Positions 62,280 through 64,000 of a stretch of DNA of 64,000 bases are shown piece by piece. Below the pieces are notes generated by a model, which saw only the letters and a program-made list of their open reading frames with translations, made no database searches and was not told where the DNA came from. Position numbers and translations under genes: made by a program. Where the stretch lies: the NCBI GenBank assembly GCA_027577595.1, contig JANBRJ010000021.1, positions 124,001 to 188,000 of the forward strand, written 5' to 3'. The stretch comes from Coemansia sp. RSA 487 (Eukaryota; Kickxellomycota; Kickxellomycetes; Kickxellales; Kickxellaceae). How positions within the stretch are numbered: position 1 is the first letter of the stretch; each line of letters starts with the position of its first letter.

Positions 62280-64000
62280 CTACTCCGCAGGGCCGTTTTT
62301 GCCGCCTTCGCGAACAAGACAAAGCTCGACTTCGATCCCATTCTTCAGCAAAATATCGATCCAGTCGCGCTGCATGTCGGAGAGCTTGTCCTTTGGGCTC
62401 TTGACCTCCACAAACATCACCTTCTTCGTATTCTTGTTCCACAGGCAAAGGTCTGGGAAGCCGCTGCTTTTAAGTCGATACTCTTTGGCAAGGACTCTGC
62501 ATATTGCCTCTAGCCCCTTGCCACCCATATACTACATTGAATAATATAATCACCTCCTTTTTATTCATGCGTGTATGTGTGGGTGCGAAATCGACATTAG
62601 CAACACCCCCCTCCAGCATCTATCTAATAAAAACAATGCACCATTACATAACAACAGCAGCACAAACAATCACACTTACCTGAGCAACAGTCAGCAAATT
62701 ATCAGCTGTAATGTCCCAAGATACGCCAACGCACTCTGCGCCAAACTCTGCTTCATAGTTGGACTCGATTGCACCGAGGAATTCGCCTGCCAAAATCTGC
62801 TCGAGTCTCTGCTCAATAAGCGCTTTACGACTGACGTAGAACGCATCTGACATCATATCTAGTGGCCGCGACTGGTACTCGGTGTCGAGAACGCCCGGGA
62901 TAGGATAAAAGATGATGTCCCAGAAAAGTAGGCTGAACAGAGTCGTGGCCATTGCATTCTCCGAGTGCAGCCCATGGTATCCAAGAGATCTGTACCGCCA
63001 CAACGCAAGCTCCTCGACTGAGCAAGGGACCTGATCATCGCCATCCCACAGACTCGGCCCACGCCTGGTACGATCCTTGATGCGGACTCCGTAAACCGTG
63101 CGCTCTGGAGCATTGCGCCATTCAAGAGAGACACGCGGATGCTTGTACTGGAACCTCTCCTCAAGTTCAAGCTTTCCCTCAATTGCCCTAAGCTGCTTGA
63201 ATATCGCATGAAGCGAGATGCTGTTAACGTTGCTATCCTGGATCGCGCGAATGCAGGTCTCACGACCGAGCTTAAGCAACAGTAGCACCTGCTCTTGTGC
63301 CTCGCCGTTTCCCTTGGCGCGCTTAGGGCGCAAATGTGTCGTATACAAAAGTGTCAGCCGCTCATACCACTCGCCGCGCTTGTGCAGCTGGTACACTTTC
63401 TGCGAGAGCAGCGACAGAAGGATCTCCTCCTCGCTTTTGTATTGTTTCAGAGTGGCAGCAAACTTTGCACCACGCACAACTATTCGAGATAATGCCCATC
63501 CAGGCGTAAAGTGGCTCTTCCAGTATTCAATCGCCGAGCGCTCGGTCCCACCACTTTCATCCCCAGTGCTATTATTGCGTAAATATTCAATGTGCTTTAT
63601 CCAACTCTCACGATGGGTCAAATACAGCTCCCATCCCTGTTTATGGTCATCGATTTGCTTAACTGGAGAGGCAGCAAGCACTGCCATTGCTGCACTTACT
63701 TCTACCAGTGCCTTGTACTGGATGACGTGCTCCGCCGAGACAAAGATATCCGAAGAACGCACGATTGTGTATTTTGGAAACCGGATTTGGCCAATGGTTG
63801 CCAGTACGGCAGATCTCATCGTATTGTCGTCGTTAATGTGCACAGCTGAGCGGAAGAACACCATGTGTAAGCGTTCAAACAGCTCCGCAGCCGTGGCATT
63901 AAGACAGATCATCGGGCCAGTGATCTTGACAACTTCGTTGATCAGCTCTTCTACGCGTTGAGTCGTCGATTCTTTATTTTCCTTAAAGAACGAAACGATC
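62280..64000 (-). CDS. FAN1: FAN1-type structure-specific nuclease (VRR-NUC), 5' part beyond the right edge
   Basis: The gene is partial. Exon complement(62680..64000) is open to the window edge, and the last exon is complement(62280..62531); the 148-base intron has a GTAAGT donor and TGTAG acceptor, phase 0. The visible 524 residues cover the TPR-like and catalytic regions. FAN1 hallmarks are YKHPRVSLEWRNAPERTVYGVRI, VEELALWRYRSLGYHGLHSENA, an FGAECVGVSWD strand and the spliced block MGGKGLEAICRVLAKEYRLK, followed by the PD-(D/E)XK core SGFPDLCLW and FVEVKSP. The metal-binding Asp, Glu and Lys are present, so the nuclease should be active. FAN1 cuts 5' flaps and trims interstrand crosslinks during DNA repair in the nucleus. 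The N-terminal zinc finger and SAP domain seen in animals cannot be assessed. It converges on Med18 with 3 bases between stops. Confidence 0.93.

Overview
This window is nuclear DNA from a fungus. The genes are mostly single-exon or carry one or two short spliceosomal introns with GTAAGT-type donors and CTAAT-like branch sites. The gene content is fungal/opisthokont: haspin, tubulin cofactor D, AP-1 gamma, an ING/PHD protein, Msp1, Med18, FAN1, a Ran1/Ksp1-type kinase and a RasGEF. FAN1, haspin and an ankyrin+DIL protein together with long Ser/Gln-rich disordered proteins fit a filamentous, possibly early-diverging (Zoopagomycota/Mucoromycota-like) lineage. That lineage call is an inference and cannot be proved from this window. 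No virus-like element, transposase, CRISPR array, rRNA or convincing tRNA was seen.

Layout, left to right. At 0.7-2.4 kb is a secreted GH20 hexosaminidase homologue whose catalytic Asp-Glu pair is gone. A PH-domain disordered protein (3.7-7.8 kb, +) converges on haspin kinase (9.7-13.0 kb, -), across an AT-rich spacer that holds a perfect 19-bp inverted repeat. Dihydroxyacetone kinase (14.1-15.9 kb, +) is followed by a 12-exon tubulin cofactor D gene (16.1-23.4 kb, +). A gene-free, pyrimidine-rich tract of nearly 4 kb then leads into a Ran1/Ksp1-type protein kinase (27.2-31.0 kb, +) that has palindromic tandem repeats just after its stop. A very large RasGEF locus fills 32.5-41.9 kb (+).

The right part is denser. 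It holds a small PAP2 lipid phosphatase (42.0-42.7 kb, -), AP-1 gamma adaptin (43.4-46.1 kb, -), an unassigned disordered protein (46.8-48.1 kb, +), an ING-family PHD protein (48.4-49.4 kb, +), an ankyrin-DIL protein (50.4-55.3 kb, -), Msp1 (56.9-58.1 kb, +), a LOG-family phosphoribohydrolase (58.3-58.9 kb, -), a 2.7 kb AT-rich gap, Med18 (61.6-62.3 kb, +) and the C-terminal part of FAN1 (62.3 kb to the right edge, -). Med18 and FAN1 are tail to tail, with 3 bases between their stop codons.

There is no operon or dedicated gene cluster. The genes are housekeeping functions: trafficking (AP-1 gamma, ankyrin-DIL), signalling (RasGEF, Ran1/Ksp1-like kinase, PH protein), chromatin, mitosis and transcription (haspin, ING, Med18), cytoskeleton (TBCD), organelle quality control (Msp1), DNA repair (FAN1) and metabolism (Dak, LOG, PAP2, GH20). 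The most unusual observation is the GH20 protein that keeps its fold signatures and several sugar-binding residues but has lost three acidic active-site residues.
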